Assembly (NCBI GenBank): GCA_947561585.1 | Contig: CANNZV010001847.1 | Coordinates: 1 to 64,000 of the forward strand | Length of the DNA: 64,000 nucleotides | DNA from: Caprella mutica | Lineage: Eukaryota; Arthropoda; Malacostraca; Amphipoda; Caprellidae | Direction of reading: 5' to 3' | The notes under the pieces: model-generated | Told to the model about the DNA's origin: nothing | Databases searched by the model: none | The model's input: only the letters and a program-made list of their open reading frames with translations | Program-made: the position numbers and the translations under genes | Shown here: one piece after another, positions 43,691-55,432 of the stretch | Position numbering within the stretch: position 1 is the stretch's first letter | Layout of the letters: every line of letters begins with the position of its first letter

Positions 43691-44311
43691 ACTAGAGTAA
43701 AGTTTCAAATACCAAATGAGATTGATTATTATTATGAAATCGCATCAAAATATGATCATCAAAAAAATTTCATTATGAAGAGAGTGAAAAAAAATGAAAT
43801 TCTCCCATAATTATATATCTAAAAATTAAAAGTTCCTATTTTGATGATTTTTTTTGATAACCTTTAGAAATTTTCATTCTGTATTAAATTTTCATTTGGT
43901 AAATGATACTCTACTGTACCTAATATTGGCAGCAATAATAATAAACATTTGGCCTGATGAGTTCAGTTCCTATTTTAAATTAATAGATAAAATATCACAA
44001 CAACATGCTATATATATATATTGATATAAATAAAATATAGTTCACACAATAATATAAAAGAATATACTATAGTTCATACTGAATAAATGTATAAGATATT
44101 AATTTAACTATAGTCCAGTTTGTTTTATGTGTAGTTATTCAAAATATACTTATATTAATTCACATCTATACCTTTAATAATTGGCAAATTTTTATTATAT
44201 TTTAAAAGCACCAAAGACACAAATGGAACGTGTTAAACTTTGCATCGTTTTCCAGACCAGTCCATCAGATTTATGATGGACTTTATTATCTTTTACCCTG
44301 AATCATAAGAC
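43691..44311. other. AT-rich non-coding stretch
   Basis: Very AT-rich with simple TA runs near 44010. I see no gene. Confidence 0.5.
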
Positions 44312-44612
44312 TAAAAGCCGTACACACGCAGGGTTTTTAAGTCTTTCCACTAGACTTTTTGCTAAGCTCCTCCTACTTTTTCTCCACAAGAAAAAAAACT
44401 ATATATTTTTTATTATATTATAGTTGGTATCCATGATACCTGCAGGTAAACGTTTCTATAATAAGTTAGTTGGTATCTGCAGGTATCATGGATACAACTG
44501 AAATAAATTAAAAATATATCAGTTTTTCTTGTATTCTCGTAGAAAAAGTAGGAGGAGCTTAGCAAAAAGTCTGGTGGAAAGACTTAAAAAACCCTACGTG
44601 TTTACGGCCCTT
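44312..44612. repeat. foldback MITE family M3 with expanded centre
   Basis: CCGTACACACGCAGGG to CCCTACGTGTTTACGGCCC. The centre is longer than in other copies because the GGTATCCATGATACCTGCAG motif is present twice. Confidence 0.8.
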
Positions 44613-44617
44613 AAAAG

Positions 44618-44691
44618 ATGCGACTTCCAGTACCTTATTGAGGAGACTACAAAGGTGATGTTATGCCCATTGTGTGTTCAACTGCTTAGAG
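44618..44691 (+). other. orphan exon-like block with CPLC
   Basis: An AAAAG|AT acceptor-like site, 24 open codons reading CDFQYLIEETTKVMLCPLC then VQLLR, and a GAG|GTATGG donor-like site. The CPLC pair resembles the first zinc pair of a RING in a TRAF-type exon. No neighbouring exon was found within several kb on either side. The downstream half of any such gene is missing, so this could be a decayed fragment. Confidence 0.25.
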
Positions 44692-45164
44692 GTATGGTTG
44701 TCTTAGAATACTTAGAAACCCTAGTGTTTGTTTGGAAATATTATAACTTTCTATTTAATTCATTGCCCTGTATTTCCTAGATACGTTATTTAACATAAAT
44801 AATCAATTAGGAATCTAGTTAGGTATTCGGTAATTGATATCTGTAGATATTTCTGAAAATGCTAACAGATTTTAAAATAGGTAAAAATTTGTTCCAAAAC
44901 ACAAGAACGGAATAGAGATCAATACACAGTGATAAAAGTGAACTATTGAGCAGTGAAAGATAATCACTCAATGTAAATATAATCATCAAGGATTTTCTAT
45001 TTTTTTACCAGTCTAGGATGATTAGTTCTTAAAATAAACTATATTATTATCTTAGAGATCAAGGCAGCAACTTTTAAACTATAACAATTCTACTAAAATT
45101 TTATAGGTAACTCTATAAATGAAAGTAATTACTGTTATATTGTTGTTTTTTCTTCCATGATCAG

Positions 45165-45602
45165 AGATGTCCCATGTTACAGAGTAGGTATGTCAGTTGA
45201 AGCCAATTAATTGGCTTAGATTTTAAAAGGTCAAAACTCAGATATGTCTAATTGGCTTAAACTTTTGAATTAATTCCTATGTTCCCATGATACTTTTGGC
45301 TTGAAATCTTCAAAATATGAGCCAAATTGGCTTGCTCAAATTTTAGCTTACAATTTTCCTCTGAACATGACTGAGAAGTCCATGTTACAGAGTATGGCAA
45401 GTAAAGATTAGTTAATTGGCTTAAATTTAAAATGGTCAAAACTCAGATACATGTATAGTCTTAATTTTTTTAAATTAATTCCTAATGTTCCCATGTTAAT
45501 TTGGCTTGAATATCTTCAAAATATGAGCCAAATTGGCTTGCCTTAGAATTTTTGTGAATGGCTCATAAATTGGCTTGCCGTTTGCCAGCCTCTAAAATAT
45601 GG
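45165..45602. repeat. two tandem copies of a TIR repeat
   Basis: Two diverged copies, about 45170-45365 and 45378-45602, each begin CCATGTTACAGAGTA. Each contains CAAAATATGAGCCAAATTGG, and the second ends TTGCCAGCCTCTAAAATATGG. A third relative is inside 38946-39674. Confidence 0.65.
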
Positions 45603-45723
45603 GAGATGTGAAATTGACCAACAATTAGTAAGTTATCCCTAACTCTATATAACCACATATACATAGACTAGATATTTTTGTATACTTCATAAATGTGTAG
45701 CTAGATGATATTCTCTCCACCAT

Positions 45724-48700
45724 TCACCACGGCCAACACGGATCATCACATTTCCTTAAGATAGTCTCCAAGTAACCTGAGCTTGCCGACATCAGAGTCG
45801 TGTAAGTCGTTAGTTTGTTCAAGACAGGACGGGTGGACAGGACATTGTACAGTGAGGCCAGGGTTCCGTTATGGCTCTCAACAAAAGGCTTTTCTGTAGA
45901 CAAACCGACAAAGTTCCAGAATTTACGGACACCAGAAGACACGTTTTTAACCACTGATCTTGCCATCTTGCGCAGGGTTCCGGGTTTGTCGGGAAAAGCC
46001 TCTTGCATGCATTTCATTGCGGGTGTTCTTCTGTCATCGTAAAAAGGAGGAGATTTCCAGTAGTCGTAGTTAGTCTGCACGAGGTACCAATTCTTTGTGG
46101 TGTTAGATAGATTTACCGTGTCAAATCTATCTCTAGCCCGAGTAATCACACAGCCCTGGAAAAAAAAATGAATTGGTGAACAGGTTGACCATCAAGAAGC
46201 TACTTAGGTTAAGTTCTGAACTATCAAATGGTTCCACATTTTCAATCATGTAAGATAAATGTTAGTCGTGTAATAATTAATATTAAACTAGTTATTTCAA
46301 AGATACTGACATCCGTGTCACGTGTGTAGGAACGACTTTAAACGCAAGACAACTAAACTTATGTTGTAGACATTTTCTGATCTATCCAAGGTGAACTTCT
46401 TTTTTAACTAAACTTAGCTCATTTCTTGAGCAGTTAGCTTCAAATTTAATCAATCTAGCTCCTAGCTATTAATAGAGCTTTTACATAAAATATTTAGCTA
46501 CATTTCAATCACACACAAGGAAATTGAGATAATTTACTAAATTAATTGGTGTTGTACGTTTCAAAGTGAAAATGGACTTTAGATATTCAGAAGGCATCAG
46601 AATTGCCAACATTTTGAAAATCGGGTTAGCTACCAGGAAAACTTGTGTTCGGAACACTTTTTCATAACCAATTCTGCTAACAATCGCCTCATAAATTTAA
46701 GTACTTTGTTTCAAACATTTTACTATCGGTAGTGTCGAATGAAGAGTTAATCCTCTAGACTCGTAAAGCAATGATCATATTCACCTCTCCTTTCTTAGTT
46801 CCGGCTACAATGAAATAAACAGGCGCCAACAGTCTTGGTTTCTCTAACTGTTGAACAGCTTCTTCATAACTGGAAGCAGATTCCATCACTTCTCTAGTGA
46901 GGAACGACAGCCATCTGAAAGTTAAGATCAGTTGTCAAATATTTTGTCAATATAAAAAATTATAAACAATATATGGTAGCTACCCAGAGTACAAGAACTA
47001 GTAAACTGTTCTCATCAAAATAGATGTAAATACAGTTAGAAACTGAGGATTATTTGTACTGGTTGGTAATGTAAGAAATTCCCATATTCTGCGGACTGGT
47101 ATGGTGCTATAATTATAACTTATAATTTTTTCCAGAAGATGAAGAACTAATTAACAAATTAGCTACTACTCAGTTTTCTATCAAATTACTGGATAAATCA
47201 TCTATTTAAATAATGTCACATAGCATAGGGGTGGGTGTCCCTATGAATTTTACAACAAATTGCCGTAAGGCAGATACAATAGCTACACAAACCACATTGC
47301 TTATATAATCCAAATTTGGATTAATCCATTGTTTTGTGATATTCTGCTCAACTCACTTCTGTTTATGGTCCTTAAATAATATCCATTCTAGTAGCCCCAC
47401 ATATCCTCCATTGAGAGAAAATCGTTCATTGACAGTAAGGCTGAACGCCCCCGGCTTCATTCCTGTCAGGACTCCAATGTAACCAACAAAGCTTACAGAG
47501 TGGAAAACGGTGGAGTCTCCTTTCTTCCAATCTAATTCCACCACCAGAGGGCGTAGTTTCTCAGTTATTTTCCACTCATTGCTTGTGCTGTTCCACCTGA
47601 AATTTAACAAAAAGGAATCAACATGATTATGATACAAGTAACTAGTGATGGGACGATACCAAAATTTAAAACTATTCTCGATGCGATTCCCGATACCTGA
47701 TTCATTGATTGGGCTAGATATTTAGCTACCTAATGATACCTTACCAAGTGACATAATAAATCGTCAATTTATTAATAATTTCAAAAGAACATTTACTTTG
47801 TAGTGTTTATATGTACTTATGTAGGCTGAAACTTGAATGATAAAGCCAGACATGTTTTATTGAAACTCTTTTAACATCTTAGTGTTCATTTTATTGGGTA
47901 ATTATTAATTTAAAAACTAAAAGTAAAATTCATAAATCATTGATTCATAGTTAATCCTTTGATTCCTCTCTAAACTGTGAACATTTAATTCATGCTTTTG
48001 AAAAAAAGTCCTTAATTATATTGTAAGATTAGCAACTCTTGCAATTGTAAGTTTTTCAGAGTTACCCTATTTTCCCCTCACTGAAAATTTACAACTGCCT
48101 CCCTATGGAAATTTGGCAACACCTTGAAATCTAAACTAAGTGGATTGTTAAACTATTGGAAGTCTGGAATATACGTATTTTAATTGAAATTATGGTACAA
48201 GATATTTAACTAGATACCAACTTATTAGGCAGTATTGTGTTGGACCGTATCAACAAATACATGTACATTTTAAGTTATAACTTGTACTTATTACCGCATT
48301 ACATATAATACACAAATAATCGTTTTAGGTATCCGAATCGCCCTAAAATTTGGCACTCTGATTCTAATTCCAGATACCTTGGAAAACCCCAATTCTCCGG
48401 CACGATTCCGATTAATCGTCCCATCTCTACAAATTACTGAAGAATATGTGTCAACAGGACTCTAACACAAATAACTATGACCTAAATATAATTTCTAGAA
48501 TTTCTTAATTTAAAGAAATTTGTATAAGATAAAGACTAACCCCATGAATAATCCAAAGTCCAAGTTGCGGCCATGGTAAATGGTTCCGTCTGTGTCTTGC
48601 ATCACAATTGACGTGCAGAAGGTGAAGAGTTCATAGAAAATGTTGTAGACTGTCACTTCTGCTATACTCAGACCACTAGATTCTGATATACCATGGATCT

Positions 48701-50052
48701 CTTCTCTATATATTTTGGGTAGAGTTTCTGTGAGCTGAAACAGAGTTTAATATTACAATAAAGAAATTTAAATACTGGTAGTTGCATATTTTACAAAGGA
48801 TATATTAATAGAATTCTGCAATAATTCATGTTCAACATCTGCGTTCACATACCTCACTGGTGTGGTTCAGAACGAAAGTGAAAATTCTCTCACCCAGAAG
48901 AGACTCTGTCAAATTGTACACATAACCCAAAAGTTCCAGCAACTGCAAATTAACGAGAAAATTTAGAACATAATTCTGAACCGAAGGCAAAGTATTATCA
49001 AAGATTTAGAGCAGTGGTTCTTAACCTGATTGAAACATAGGATTTTGACTAGTTTGTTTAAGGTGTTCGGTGATTAGACCAATATTCCTTTCTAGTTTCT
49101 GTGGATTTTTTTTTGGTTTGAACAGCAACTTATTTTGTAAGCAAACAAAGCATGATACAGTTGGTCACTTATAGCTAAAATAATTAGTTATATATTTATG
49201 TTCAGATTTAAATAAAATTATGTCTCCTACTCCGAATGGTTTGCTGAATGCATGTATGGAACTTCTGGGCTTCATTACCTCCAATACATGTATGAACACT
49301 TGCACTTTTAGAATAAATAATTGAACTTTTCTGCTCTCAAATAATTTACCCACTACTCACATTCTGATCACTAGCTACATTATAGTTAGCTATAGCAATT
49401 GATTCACTTTCTTACTGGTTGTTTCTTTTCAGTTATTAGGTTGTTCCATCTTTGCTTGGGCTGGAGATCCAAACTTATCTTGTACTTAGGAACAGCATCT
49501 CTATTCAGAAAATACAAAATATTAATCTACACCAATATATCTGATAAAATATAAATACAGTGAAAATCCTTAGTTTACGAAGTATTGGTTGCTTCATAAC
49601 TTTGTCACTGAGGGATAACTGTGATTTAAACATAGAATAATTACGGGAAGCATAATTCAGGTCCCTGTTACCAGAGTGCTTCATAACTCAGGAGTTTCAC
49701 TGTATATGTGGTAGAGTTTATATAAATACCAATAAAAGATTTCTCTGTTACAATTTTCTAGCTATAATATTTGACCAAACTTAGAAATGACAAGCTATAA
49801 CAAACCTAGCATTTGGGGGGTAGGCCTTAGTTTCACATCCATAAAACTGAAAAGAATGTGTAATGAATACGAAGTTATATTAGTCTGTATATAATTATTG
49901 TCTAGCTATCAAATAATATCGGTTATTCAGAATCTTCTTACCGGTTTTGTTTTGTGAACAGAGAGAGCTGACCACCTCTCGGAGAATTTACTGCCTGATG
50001 ATATGCAGATAATAGAAAAGAGATATCCAAATAACAACAGTTTATAAGCCAT
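45724..50052 (-). CDS. ASAH1: acid ceramidase (N-acylsphingosine amidohydrolase)
   Basis: This lysosomal N-terminal-nucleophile hydrolase cleaves ceramide to sphingosine and fatty acid. Eight coding exons on the minus strand join in frame to 440 codons: 49942-50052, 49806-49846, 49416-49500, 48853-48942, 48541-48734, 47357-47596, 46785-46914 and 45724-46155. The N-terminus ([20 protein letters not shown]) is a signal peptide. Landmarks: [14 protein letters not shown] with the predicted nucleophile and self-cleavage residue Cys149; [80 protein letters not shown]; and a terminal CDDPCWPW. It is about 45 residues longer than human ASAH1 (395), mostly from a basic insert of about 39 residues after DDRRTPA. 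The paralogue NAAA is possible, but the C-terminus fits ASAH1 better. Confidence 0.93.
47643..48429. mobile_element. hAT-like MITE in an ASAH1 intron
   Basis: The ends TAGTGATGGGACGAT and ATCGTCCCATCTCTA are inverted repeats of a type common in hAT elements. The flanking 8 bp (CAAGTAAC and CAAATTAC) match at 6 of 8 positions. Non-coding. Confidence 0.65.
49558..49702. repeat. short Tigger-like MITE in an ASAH1 intron
   Basis: CAGTGAAAATCCTTAGTTTA to AGGAGTTTCACTG, 145 bp, with TA on both sides. No coding content. Confidence 0.75.
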
Positions 50053-50567
50053 GGTAGGCTGATTTACTTCACAATGGAACACTTTAAACTAGTAAATGAA
50101 AAACTCCTGAAAGATTTACATAAGGTTTTAAACTAATGAGGATAAGTTCTGAAATATCTGAGTTTCAAATCTTCCATCATAGCTATAAGAAAAGATAGCT
50201 AGATGACGAGCAATCATAGAGCGCATACCTTCGCAGTCATTTATACAGGGCTCTGACCTTTATAACCTTGGATCTCGTACTGTGCAGACGTGCTGTGTCC
50301 TTGCTCTCGTGATATAAAGTGATATAGAAGTAACCTACTTCATACTTGTGATATAACAGTGATAGTGTATAAGATGATAAGTGCAAGTTTAATGTTAAGT
50401 GCCTGTCTAGTGTTAAGTTAATTAAGATCCTAGCATAATTCATAGTGTTAAGTTTGGAGTTTTAGTGCATGTTTAGTGAGTTAGTGTTAAGTACCTTTAG
50501 TGTTTAACTGTTTCAAACTGTAAGTAAAATAATAGAATTTAGTTTATCAAGCAGGTTTGAGGATAGA

Positions 50568-52052
50568 ATGTCAAAGATGCAGAGAACACCAACAAAGAAG
50601 GGTGAGATAACAGAATGGTCGGTGGTGGGAGCGGAGGGGGTAGTTGGTGGAAAAGTGGAAGATATGTCTAAGGTGTGGGAAATAAAAGATAGTGATAGAG
50701 AAATATGTAAGATTTGCACTCGTAGAGTGAATAGTGGGGAGATGGGATTGGTATGTGATCTATGTGGCTGGTGGTACCATGCTGGGTGTGAGAAGGTGGG
50801 TAAAAAGGATTATGAGATGATAAGTAAGATAGGGGATAAGGGAAGGTGGTACTGTCAAGGATGTAGAGGGGTGGAAGGTAAAATGAAAGAAGAGAATAAG
50901 AAATATAAGATTGAAATGGGAGAAATGAACAAGAAGAATAAGGACCTAAAACAAGAGATTAGTAAAATAATGAAGGAATTTGAGGGAGTAGAGGAAAGAT
51001 GTAGGAAGATGACACAGGAGTTACTGCTGAATCTGAAGAAAGAGATGGTAGACAGTATGGAGAAAGCTATGAATAAAATGAGGAGTGAATGTGATGAAAA
51101 GATCGGAATGGAGAAGAAACAAATAGAAGAGTTGAAGAGGGTTATAGAAAGTAGGAACTTGGTAGGAAGTCAGGGAGAGGGAGTGGAGAGAGAGGGGACC
51201 AAAGAAATGGATAATATCAGAAGTGTGATCGAGGATGTAAAAAAGAAATGCAGCGATGAATGGAATAGAAACAAAAGAGAAATTGATAACCTGAAGAGTG
51301 CAATAGGAAATGGGACGGAGATGGTGAACCAGGGAGAGAAAGTGAGAGAGGAAATGGAGAAATTAAAGGTTGAAATAGCAAGTATTGGGGTAGAGGAGAT
51401 GGGAGTGGAAAGAGGAATCAAGGGGAAAAAGATAGAGGAGATAGAGATGAAACTGGAAGATCTGGAAAAAGAGAAAAAGAAGAAAAATGTAGTGATCTTT
51501 AATCTTGTAGAGTCGGACAAACAGGAGCCAAATGAACGGTACAAGGAAGATGAGAGCAGTTGCAGGAAAATACTAGAAGAGTTAGACCTAGTAGAAATGA
51601 AATTGGTGAACATGATTAGATTGGGCAAGAGGATTGAGAATGGCAGTGGCACCAGACCACTTTTAGTTAAGTTAGGTAGTGAGGAAGATAGAAATGAGAT
51701 ACTGTATGTGACAAAGAGATTGAGAAATTCTATGAGATTTAGGAATGTGTACATAAATAGAGACATGACGGCGAATGAAAGGGAGAGTGATAGGAAGTTG
51801 AGGGAGGAATTGAAGGAGAGAAGAAATGCAGAGGAGGGGGTTACATTTGTAATAAGAAAGAGGAGAGTAGTTAGGATTGAGAGGGAGGAGGAAGACAGAA
51901 GAAATAACAATGAGGCGATGGGGGGAGTCAGGCCTAAAGTGAGGGGAAACCAGCAAAATTTTCAGGGAGGAATGAGAGGAGGTTATGGGGACAGAGGGAG
52001 GGGAGCATCAGGGGGTTACCAGAGGGGAGTGGGAGTGAGGGGGAGATATTGA
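50568..52052 (+). CDS. LINE ORF1 protein
   Basis: 494 codons, likely the RNA-binding chaperone of the element. A PHD-type C4HC3 zinc finger lies at about residues 46-100: CKICTRRVNSG, then CDLCGWWYHAGC, then WYCQGC. A long charged coiled coil rich in Glu and Lys follows (about 105-310). Next comes an RRM-like segment starting KKKNVVIFNLVESD (about 312-440). The tail is glycine/arginine-rich (GGMRGGYGDRGRGASGG). No stop or frameshift. ORF2 begins 8 bp after its stop in another frame. Confidence 0.9.
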   Translation: MSKMQRTPTKKGEITEWSVVGAEGVVGGKVEDMSKVWEIKDSDREICKICTRRVNSGEMGLVCDLCGWWYHAGCEKVGKKDYEMISKIGDKGRWYCQGCRGVEGKMKEENKKYKIEMGEMNKKNKDLKQEISKIMKEFEGVEERCRKMTQELLLNLKKEMVDSMEKAMNKMRSECDEKIGMEKKQIEELKRVIESRNLVGSQGEGVEREGTKEMDNIRSVIEDVKKKCSDEWNRNKREIDNLKSAIGNGTEMVNQGEKVREEMEKLKVEIASIGVEEMGVERGIKGKKIEEIEMKLEDLEKEKKKKNVVIFNLVESDKQEPNERYKEDESSCRKILEELDLVEMKLVNMIRLGKRIENGSGTRPLLVKLGSEEDRNEILYVTKRLRNSMRFRNVYINRDMTANERESDRKLREELKERRNAEEGVTFVIRKRRVVRIEREEEDRRNNNEAMGGVRPKVRGNQQNFQGGMRGGYGDRGRGASGGYQRGVGVRGRY

Positions 52053-52060
52053 GGGGTGCT

Positions 52061-55000
52061 ATGTGCATAAGATTAATGAATGTGCAGGGATTAAGTATAG
52101 GAAAAAGTACAGAAATATTTGATATGATAAATGAGAACATGCTGATGTTTCTAACGGAAACTCAGAAGAAGGTGGATGATGTTAGACTGGAGGGAGGAAT
52201 AAAGGTGTGGCAAAGTATGAGGGAGATGCAGGATAGAAAGGGAGGTGGACTCATGTGTGCATACAAAGAGAATGATAGTATAGATCTGGAGAAGAAAGAG
52301 ACTAAGAGCAGGGACATACTGTATTTGAGGGGAAACATTGAGAAGTTGAAAATTACAGTGGTGCTTGTATACCTGAGGACAGGAAATGATGTGGAGGTGG
52401 AGTTGTTTAACGAGGAAATTATCAGGGAGTGTGAGGTGATTGTGAGAGGGATTGGGGATGAGGAAGGAGTTTTGGTGCTTGGTGATTTTAATGGTCATCT
52501 CGGTTACTTGGGTTACCAGGTGGAAAACAGAAACGGAAGATTGGTAAGCAACTTTATAGAGAGATGTGACCTGATTCTGCTAAATTGTGATGAGAGGTGT
52601 GAGGGGATTTACACGTGGGAGAGAGCAGATCAGAAAAGTGCTATCGACATGGTGATGACGAACGAGATACTGTATGGGAGATTTGTGGAGATGAAAATTG
52701 ATGAAGGCAGAGAAGTGGTGGATTTTTCAGACCACTGTGTGGTTGATACTTACATGAGAATGGGTATTAGAGAGGAGAGACGGGAGACTGGGGGGTGGCA
52801 TGAGGCAAGTTATTTCAAGTTTACGGAAGAAAGAAGTGAAAGGTTTAAAGCTGGAGTTGAGGAGGAGTTGATGGGATTAGGGGAGATGAGCATGGAAGCT
52901 TTGAATGGCATCATGAAAAGTGTAGCAGAGAGAACACTGAGGGCAAAGTATAGGAGAAGGGTAGAAAGAAATGGGAAGATTGAACAACCATGGATGAATG
53001 ATCTGATAAGAGAGGAGATTAAGAAGAGAAGAAGGCTGAACAAGGAACACAGGAACTGGAGAGAATTAGAGGGCAAGGAGGAAGCATGGAGGAGGTATGT
53101 GGAGCAGAAAGGGAGGGTGGCCCATATGATATCTGGAGAAATGAAGCTGCATGAGAAGAGACAGGCACAGGAAATTAAAAGTGGCAATAGGGGAAGAGAT
53201 CTCTGGGAGAGAATTAATAAGTTGAGAGGAATAGACAGGAAGAAAGAAGACTTGAAGATTTACAGTGCGGAGGGGAAGAGATTGGAGGGAGGAGAGGTGA
53301 GGGAGGAGGTAGTGGATTTCTGGCAGGGAATATACAAATTGCATCCAAACAGAATGGGAGAAATGTGGACAGAGGAGATCAGGGGGAGATATGAGGAGGA
53401 TCTAGTACTGAGAAGAAGACAAGAGAGAGAGGAGCAGGGGCAGGACAGGCTGTTACTACCGAGAATTGTGTTGGACCCCTACAAAGATGTGAAAGTGCTA
53501 GATATTGAAATAAACAAAGAAGAAATAGGAAAAGCCATAGAGAAGTTAAAAAGCAGGAAAGCAGGAGGAGTGGATGGACTGAAGTCAGAGATGTACAAAA
53601 TAATGGGCAAGAGTGATGTTTTTCTGCTGGGAATGGAGAATAGTTACAGGAGAGTGCTGGAGATGGGGGAGGTGCCAGAGAGCTGGAAGAGATCGAGAAC
53701 GGTAATGATACCTAAGAAGAAAAAACCCACGGTATCCGATCTCAGACCTATCGCAATGACGGATGTGTCATATAAGATGATGATGGCTGTGGTGAGAGAT
53801 CGGATTGAGGACCAGATAAACAGGAATGGAATGAGGAGGGACGAACAGATAGGATTTACTCCTGGGGGAATGATTGTGGACAACCTGTTTGTTCTACAGG
53901 AGTGTGTCCATGAGTCATATAGGAGAAGAGAGGAGTTGGTATTGGTAGCAGTCGACTTTAAGAAGGCCTATGATTCAATTAAAAGGGAGGCGGTGCTGGA
54001 GGTGTTGAAGGAGTACAGGGTGGAGGGAAGAGTGTTGGAGTTGTTCAGGAAGGTATATTGTGAGGATAGGACCAGAGTGGAGTTGGGATGTGGTGATGTG
54101 GTGGAGATGGAGGTGGAGAGTGGGATTCGGCAGGGATGTACTGCATCGACAGTACTTTTCAAGCTGATTACCTTCAAGATGATTGAAGCATTGAGGAGGA
54201 AGCTAACGGGAGTGCAGATAGGGGATGTGAGGGTGAGAAGTTTGTGGTATGCGGATGATGGTTTGCTTCTGTGTAGAAGTGTAGGAGAAGCAGATGAGGG
54301 CATACGGGAGCTGAAGAGAGTGGCAGAGAGATATGGATTGGAGGTTAATATGGAGAAAAGTCAGTGTATGTTATTTAATGTGAGAGGCGAGGTAGAAGAG
54401 ATAGGAGGCATGGCGGTGGTGGGAGATATCAGGTACCTGGGAGTGAAAATTGAAAATAAAAAGAATATGTTTGAAAGCCACAGAAAAGATATGGTAAATA
54501 AAGCGAGGTGGATGAGCAACCTAACATATTCGGTAATTGAGAAAAGCTGCCATAAGGTTCTGATAGGCAAGAATTACTGGAAGGGGGTGGTACTACCCAG
54601 GGTGTTGTATGGTGCGGAGGTGTTAGGGTTGACGAAGAAGGAGATGGATAGTATTCAAACACAGGAGAATGCGGCAATGAGGAGAATGTTGGGGGCATCG
54701 AGAGGAGTAGCGGTAGCTGGAATGAGGGGAGACGTGGGAATAGGAACAGTAAGGAGTAGAGTAGCTAGAGGGAGACTGCAGTACATGAGGAGAGTTGAGC
54801 AGGGCGAGAATGAGATGCTGAGGAGAGTGATGGGAGTAGCCAAGCAGAGAGGAGGTGAGTGGATAAAGGAAACAAGGAAGTGCTTGACCTGGGCTGGTGT
54901 TGGGGAGGAAGAAATGAAGATAATGACTAAGGAGGCAGTAAAGAGAAGAGTAGCTGAGAAGGTGCATCGGGAGTGGATAGAGGAGATGGAGGGGAAGAGT

Positions 55001-55408
55001 AGCCTGAGGGTATACAGAAGGTTCAAGACGGAGATGAAGGAGGAGGATCACGAGGGAGGTATTGAGTCGAGGTTGTGGTTTGCAGCAAGAACGAGAAGTC
55101 TGAGGCTGGCCTGCAGAAGATGGGGTGACGAGAGTGTGGAGTGTAGGTTGTGTGGTGCGGAGAGAGAAGATGATGAGCACTTTTTGTTGGAATGCGAGAG
55201 GTTGGAGGAGGTTAGAAGTGAGGCCATTGAGCTGCAGAGACCGAGAGGGGAGGATGTAGATGAGGTTGTGGGAAGGTTTTTGTTCGGTGGTGAGGGAAGG
55301 GAGCAAGGTAGAAGGGTGCTGTACAGGATGTGGAGGCTGAGGGAGAGGGAGGAGGCGTTGATGGCTGGTGGTGCTGTTGGGTGGGGGTGTGGAGCCGGTG
55401 TCTGTTGA
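52061..55408 (+). CDS. LINE ORF2: endonuclease and reverse transcriptase
   Basis: The first ATG is at 52061, giving 1115 codons; the frame is open slightly upstream. The N-terminal APE-type endonuclease shows MNVQGL, LTET, GDFNGHLG and SDHCVV. The central reverse transcriptase has KAGGVDGLKSE, VDFKKAYDSI, SGIRQGCTAS and the catalytic YADDGLLL. A C-terminal zinc-knuckle-like motif reads CRLCGAEREDDEHFLLEC. No RNase H domain is evident. The two ORFs lie in different frames with an 8-bp gap, so reinitiation after ORF1 is likely. Confidence 0.93.
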   Translation: MCIRLMNVQGLSIGKSTEIFDMINENMLMFLTETQKKVDDVRLEGGIKVWQSMREMQDRKGGGLMCAYKENDSIDLEKKETKSRDILYLRGNIEKLKITVVLVYLRTGNDVEVELFNEEIIRECEVIVRGIGDEEGVLVLGDFNGHLGYLGYQVENRNGRLVSNFIERCDLILLNCDERCEGIYTWERADQKSAIDMVMTNEILYGRFVEMKIDEGREVVDFSDHCVVDTYMRMGIREERRETGGWHEASYFKFTEERSERFKAGVEEELMGLGEMSMEALNGIMKSVAERTLRAKYRRRVERNGKIEQPWMNDLIREEIKKRRRLNKEHRNWRELEGKEEAWRRYVEQKGRVAHMISGEMKLHEKRQAQEIKSGNRGRDLWERINKLRGIDRKKEDLKIYSAEGKRLEGGEVREEVVDFWQGIYKLHPNRMGEMWTEEIRGRYEEDLVLRRRQEREEQGQDRLLLPRIVLDPYKDVKVLDIEINKEEIGKAIEKLKSRKAGGVDGLKSEMYKIMGKSDVFLLGMENSYRRVLEMGEVPESWKRSRTVMIPKKKKPTVSDLRPIAMTDVSYKMMMAVVRDRIEDQINRNGMRRDEQIGFTPGGMIVDNLFVLQECVHESYRRREELVLVAVDFKKAYDSIKREAVLEVLKEYRVEGRVLELFRKVYCEDRTRVELGCGDVVEMEVESGIRQGCTASTVLFKLITFKMIEALRRKLTGVQIGDVRVRSLWYADDGLLLCRSVGEADEGIRELKRVAERYGLEVNMEKSQCMLFNVRGEVEEIGGMAVVGDIRYLGVKIENKKNMFESHRKDMVNKARWMSNLTYSVIEKSCHKVLIGKNYWKGVVLPRVLYGAEVLGLTKKEMDSIQTQENAAMRRMLGASRGVAVAGMRGDVGIGTVRSRVARGRLQYMRRVEQGENEMLRRVMGVAKQRGGEWIKETRKCLTWAGVGEEEMKIMTKEAVKRRVAEKVHREWIEEMEGKSSLRVYRRFKTEMKEEDHEGGIESRLWFAARTRSLRLACRRWGDESVECRLCGAEREDDEHFLLECERLEEVRSEAIELQRPRGEDVDEVVGRFLFGGEGREQGRRVLYRMWRLREREEALMAGGAVGWGCGAGVC

Positions 55409-55432
55409 GTACAGTTGGGGATGGTGTGGTGC

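Noticed and set aside
51170..55306. Long minus-strand ORFs (up to 246 codons) opposite the LINE
   Set aside because: They are antisense shadows of the purine-rich ORF1 and ORF2, rich in Leu/Ser/Pro, with no domain.
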